Positions 59,600 through 64,000 of a DNA stretch of 64,000 bases are shown here, piece by piece. The stretch is from Oreohelix idahoensis. Lineage: Eukaryota; Mollusca; Gastropoda; Stylommatophora; Oreohelicidae. The translations under genes were made by a program, and so were the position numbers. Where the stretch lies: contig JAMPIV010017575.1 of NCBI GenBank assembly GCA_024509875.1, forward strand, positions 33,501 through 97,500, written 5' to 3'. How positions within the stretch are numbered: position 1 is the stretch's first letter; each line of letters begins with the position of its first letter. The notes beneath the pieces are model-generated. The model was given only the letters and a program-made list of their open reading frames with translations. It searched no databases and had not been told where the DNA came from.

Positions 59600-60930
59600 G
59601 CATGTGTGAATGAATGAATGAATGAATGCATAACTGCGTAAATAAATAAAATGAACGACCGATTGAATGACTGACTGAATGAATGACTGAATAAATGACT
59701 GCGTGAATGAATGAATGAATAAAAGACTATATGAATGAATGAATCATTGACTGAATAAATGACTGTGTGAGTGAATGACTGAATACATGAATGAATGACT
59801 GTGAGAGTGAATCAATCAATGCCTCTTTGAATGAATGAATGAATGAATGTCTGTGTGGATGAATGAATGACTGTGTAAATGAAAGAATGAATGGCAGGTA
59901 TGAATGACTGAATGAATGAATGTGCTAATAAATTAATGAATAACTGTATGAGTGACTAAATGAATGACTGAGTAATTGAATGGATGTAGGAATGATTGTA
60001 TGAAAGAAAGAATTGATGATTGTGTGAATGAAAGAATGGCTATATGACAGAATGAGTGAATGATTGGATGAATTAATGAATAGCTGAATTATTGAATAGC
60101 TGTATGAAAGATTTAATGATTGACTGTGTGAATGTTGAATTAATGACTTTAATGACTGTACGACTGAATAAATTACTGTATGTGTGAATGAATGAATGAC
60201 TACGTGAATGAATGAATGACTGGGTGAATGAATGAATAAATAAATGGAGGTATGAATGAAGGAATGACTATATGACTGAATGACGGAATGATCGGATGAA
60301 TTAATGAACGCTGTATGAAAGATTTAATGAATAACTGTGATAATGTTATCTATTGACTGTATGACTCAATAAATTACTGTATGTGTTAATGAATGTCAGT
60401 GTGAATTAATTAAGGAATAATTGTGCGAATTAACGAAAGAATGACTATGCGAACTAATGAAGGAATGATTTTGTGAAATAAAGAATGAATGACTGTGTTA
60501 TTAATGAGTGAATGTCTGTGTGAATTAATAAATGAACGACTGTGAGAACTAATGAATGAATGTGTGGAGTAGTAAATGAATGACTGTCTGAGTTAAAGAT
60601 TGTGTGAATTATTGCAGGAATGATTGTGTGAACGAATAAATGAATAAATGTGATGTATTGGTTGAATAAATGTGTGAGTTAATGAATGAATGACTGTGTA
60701 AACGAACGAATTAATGGCTGTGTGAATTAATAAACGAATGACTGTGAATTAATGAATGACTGTGTGAATTAATGAATGACTGTGAATTAATTAATGAATG
60801 ACTGTGTGAATGAATGAATAAATGACTATGTGAATGTATGAATGACTGTGTGAATTAATGAAAGAATGACTGTGTGAATTGAATGAATCACTGTGTAATT
60901 AATTGAATTAATGAATGTGTGAATTAACGA
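59600..60930. repeat. Degenerate GAAT-based repeat (1.3 kb)
   Basis: Irregular runs of GAATGAATGAATGACTGTGTGAAT. Higher-order units vary between ~12 and 30 bp. No coding potential. Confidence 0.93.
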
Positions 60931-60961
60931 CGACTCTAAGTGTCGTTCCCTGTGGTCTCTC

Positions 60962-61275
60962 AATGATGATGATGATAAGATGATGATGATGATGATAGGA
61001 TGCTCATGATGATGATAAGATGATAATGATGATGATAAGATGATCATGATGATAAGATGATAATGAAGATGATGATAATAAAATGACCAAGATGATGATA
61101 ATAAGGTGATCATAATGATGATTATGATAAGATGATCATGATGATGATAAGATGATAATAATGATGATTATGGTAATATTATCATGATTATGATGATGAT
61201 ACAATGATCATAATGATGATCATGATGATAAGATGATCATAATGATGATGATGATAAAGGTGATGGTGACATATT
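60962..61275. repeat. GAT/AAGATGAT repeat
   Basis: Runs of GATGATGATGATAAGATGATCAT in ~18-24-bp quasi-units. Adjacent to the GAAT repeat. Confidence 0.93.
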
Positions 61276-61589
61276 AGAAGATGACCTATGTACAGTTATT
61301 AGTCAGTCGTAAAATGTTCTGCTATATAGTTTAAAACACTGCTTGTGCTTGTAGTAGAAGGCTAGTCGGCCGGGTCGTTGAGCCGATATCCTAGGAAAAC
61401 ATGCTTTACTGCAGCAATGGGCAACTCAGGAACTGTGGGGGTCTACTTTAGAGATACTATGCTCTCTTAAGGTCTGCCTTAACAATACTTGTCTGTTTTC
61501 ACATTTCCGAGTATTTTAAATTTGAAATAAATGCAGTCTGTACGTGATTTTGTGAGACAATAAAAAGAACAGGACTTTCGCTTTCTCAG

Positions 61590-62165
61590 GTATGGCATCA
61601 TCATCAGCTGCCATCTCCACAACGAAGGTTGGCTGTAATGGATCTCCAACGTCTTTTGTCTATTGTCTTGGTGGTGCACTCTATTAGACTCTTTCCTGTC
61701 CATCTCTTGATGTTATCTTCCCACTTAAAGCGCTGTCTTCCCCTTGCACGTTTGCCTTCAACTCTCCCTTCTATTATGGTCTTCTGCAAGGTGTTATGCC
61801 TTTTTATGTGGCCAAAGTATTTTAGCTGACGAACTTTTATCTCCCTCATTAGTTCTCTGGATTTTCTAGAACCTCCTTATTTGTTTTCTTCTCTTTCCGT
61901 GAGATGCGCCCCATTCTTCTATATATCCACATCTCAAGAGTCTCAATTCGTTCTTCCAATTGCGTATTCATTGTCCATGTTTCTACACCATACAGTAGTG
62001 CCGAATACATATAACATTCTATGATTCTCAGTTTCAATTTGTGAGTTAACTGTTTAGATGTCAGTATATGTCTCACGTTGTTGAATGTAGCTTTGGCTAT
62101 TCATATTCTCTTCTTGATTTCTGTTTCATATCTACCATCTTCTGTTATCATATGACCAACATATG
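61590..62165 (-). pseudogene. LINE RT C-terminal region and 3' end (fourth LINE lineage)
   Basis: Minus strand: TYVGHMITEDGRYETEIKKR, then LKLRIIECYMYSALLYGVETW, MWIYRRMGRISRKE, LKYFGHIKRHNTLQKTIIEG, KRARGRQRFKWEDNIKRWTG and RWRSITANLRCGDGS-stop. This is the typical end of a LINE ORF2. Two small frame changes (about 61849 and 62100) break it. 5'-truncated next to a family R copy. Confidence 0.9.
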
Positions 62166-62544
62166 TCATACGTGCACGTATGGGTACATATGAGGTTGTA
62201 CATGAGGCTGGAAACCTTATTATGTAAGACATATTGCTACAAAAACCATCACATAAAGCACATATAAATGATTTATGCAGGCTTGCTGCCAGGAACCATC
62301 TGCAGAGGTGGCGGTATACCCTATAGGGAGCGAAAAAGGAAAATATTAATGAAGATATAACACTTTTATCTCTGCGCGACGACTTCATTCCTATAATTAT
62401 ATCAACAGAGCTGTGGAAAGATCAAATCATATGATATTTGTCCGAATCCTAATTTCATTTCAAAGAAAATGTCTCTTTTCTGTGTTACGTAGTTCACGAA
62501 TACAGTTCGTAAATTACCCTGTAGGCTTTCACTGCGAACGCGGA
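62166..62544. other. Family R copy (~62170-62315) and unannotated sequence
   Basis: GTACATGAGGCTGGAAACC, TATTGCTACAAAAACCATC and GCAGAGGTGGC define the repeat copy. Confidence 0.45.
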
Positions 62545-62825
62545 GAAATTACTTTTAATCTGGGGACCAGACTCCGCACGGACCACAACAGATTGGGATA
62601 CCATCTATTTAATAAGCTAAAGATAGGAACTACTGATAAGTGTATCTCTAGCTTAGATAAAATGAATGCTGAACATCTGCTTCAAAGTTGCCCAACATAT
62701 AAGGAACAGAGAAAGCGCATATAATCATCATCAGTACCACTCCTGGAAAAAAACTCCAGGGAGATACAAGCAGCCTCAAGCTGACTGCTGCTTTCTTTGA
62801 ACATATTCAATTTGACATCTTCTTC
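62545..62825 (+). pseudogene. C-terminal end of an RNase H-type LINE
   Basis: TRLRTDHNRLGYHLFNKLKI, then AEHLLQSCPTYKEQR and, in another frame, GKKLQGDTSSLKLTAAFFEH. This is the pattern found after RNase H at the end of some LINE proteins (RTGH...AEHILQ-CP). One Cys of the usual pair is a Ser and a stop follows KRI at 62722. Confidence 0.72.
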
Positions 62826-62929
62826 TTCTTCCTCTTTGTACACTCTCTGACGTCTGCTTGACTATTTTCAAAGAAAGTAGTGGTCACCTTCACGCTTTTT
62901 GTATCCCCATAACGTTTTTGACACCTTCA

Positions 62930-63195
62930 CCAGAACTGCCATGCCATGGGCCCAGAAGGAAGACGAAAGAGAGGCAGGCCACCAAAAGACAAACAAAAAA
63001 CAAACAAACTTTCCTGAGAACTGTAGAAGCAAAGATGATAAGCATGAACCAGAATTTGGAGACCATACGAAGGATGGCAGCCGACCGAGTTAAGTGGTGA
63101 CAGTTTGTTGCTGCCTTATAAGACGGCACTAGGCGTGATGGTGACTGGTTGTTTTTTCAGTCAGCGGCCAACGATCAAAGAAGAGGAAAAGGAAA
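62930..63195 (+). pseudogene. LINE 3' end fragment
   Basis: GRRKRGRPPKDKQK, then FLRTVEAKMISMNQ, IRRMAADRVKW-QFVAAL. This is the usual basic region and end of a LINE ORF2, broken by frame changes. It ends in GATCAAAGAAGAGGAAAAGG at ~63190. Confidence 0.7.
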
Positions 63196-63662
63196 TTATG
63201 AGGTGTTTGTTAGAGACAATAGCATTGATTAATATGCTACTGACAGAAAGTCGAAGTCAATCTATAAATTGTCTAGCGTTAAGAGAGAAACAAAGGCTAC
63301 ATTTATCTGTTAACATGTGTAGCGTGAAAAACGAAACTGATTTGGTTACAAAAAATTAATAAGATTTCGGAATCTCTCAAAAATTATGTCACTAGACCTA
63401 AAGGTCGTTTCTATTTGGACACGTGCCCTAATATAACCGAATAGGCTGAACGGGACGCGCCTCGCCTAAACAAGGCAACATTTTATTTAATAAAAAGAAA
63501 AAAAAAAAAAACTTGTCAGAGTAATTCAATGATCCCCCGCTTAGGGCCGTTAATTCGTTCTTGAAAAATTGAGCGATAACCGAAAAAGCACTAAACGAAA
63601 ATTGATTTCCCAATACAAATTAATAGAAATTAAATTAATTTGTTCCTAAGGTCTAGAAAGTT
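63196..63662. other. Unannotated AT-rich sequence
   Basis: Nothing recognised; includes an A-run near 63498. Confidence 0.35.
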
Positions 63663-63992
63663 GTATCAAAATTAGGGACCTAAGACGCGTCAAAAGTGGA
63701 ATGCAGTCAGCGACCCATAGCTTGACTGCTTGCGTCAGGGTCAGCGAACCAGAGCTGACCAAGACCCTACTCCACCTCCAAGTGGTGGTCCTGGAAACAG
63801 GCTGCATCAATGCAGTCTGGCTGAGAGAGTAGGGATCGAAGTGGGAAGGTAAACCCGGTCCTAAAAAATGCCGTGCAGAAGTCGGATGTGTCGGGCCGAA
63901 AGGCGCAGATAACGCAGCTTTGCTGTAAACGGCGACACAACGCAACCACCGTCCTTTTCAGGACGAACGCAGAAGAAGAAGTATCAAAATTA
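63663..63992 (+). mobile_element. Short retroposon with 12-bp target duplication and AGA tail
   Basis: GTATCAAAATTA occurs at 63663-63674 and 63981-63992. The ~306-bp insert ends in CGCAGAAGAAGAA. In a + frame its end reads RRHNATTV, like the last residues of certain LINEs. Target duplication plus tail indicates target-primed retroposition of a 5'-truncated LINE or a SINE. Confidence 0.8.
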
Positions 63993-64000
63993 AGTAAAAA

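Overview
This window looks like animal nuclear DNA, probably from an invertebrate. It is AT-rich, full of microsatellites, and packed with non-LTR (LINE), LTR, hAT and Tc1/mariner elements. I cannot name the species. I found no convincing host gene: every coding stretch I recognise belongs to a mobile element, and nearly all are broken. It reads as a transposon graveyard with some young insertions, many nested inside older ones.

Region 1 (1-15.4 kb): a LINE (LINE-0, + strand) carries a 143-bp TTAA-flanked MITE and is split by a 13.5-kb Ty3/gypsy-type LTR retrotransposon on the minus strand. That element has LTRs 1416-2512 and 13869-14970, gag, PR, RT, RNase H and integrase, a textbook -1 frameshift signal between gag and pol, a very long pol tail, and 4.5 kb of non-coding DNA before its 3' LTR.

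Region 2 (15.4-22.8 kb): a 2.27-kb hAT transposon with clear target duplication and a frameshifted transposase (15936-18206), a LINE-1 5' fragment (18440-19100), and unannotated sequence up to a LINE-1 reverse-transcriptase fragment. 'LINE-1' and 'LINE-2' are local labels for two lineages here, not mammalian L1/L2.

Region 3 (22.8-32.1 kb): an 8.65-kb LTR retrotransposon (22823-31474, minus strand) sits inside LINE-1 with a perfect CTAGC target duplication. It has 2.0-2.4 kb LTRs, a tRNA-Pro primer-binding site, and the order gag-PR-IN-RT-RNase H. Integrase before RT with Ty3-like domains is the Gmr1-type arrangement.

Region 4 (32.6-39.0 kb): a rearranged block. A ~469-bp satellite with tRNA-like box A/B motifs lies in opposite orientations on either side of a 2.46-kb duplicate of the Gmr1-like LTR together with its LINE-1 flank. 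About 800-bp arms form an inverted repeat.

Region 5 (39-51 kb): LINE-1 and LINE-2 fragments (LINE-2 ends in a TAAG/GTAA tail), a Tc1-like element with one premature stop, a 15-bp minisatellite, a tRNA-derived SINE and a mariner-type deletion derivative with 34-bp perfect terminal inverted repeats.

Region 6 (51-64 kb): a gag-only LTR element between (TA)n tracts, a LINE whose ORF holds a 36-bp minisatellite, SINE pieces, an internally deleted LINE, long GAAT- and GAT-type repeats, several LINE 3' ends, and a retroposon with 12-bp target duplication and an AGA-type tail.
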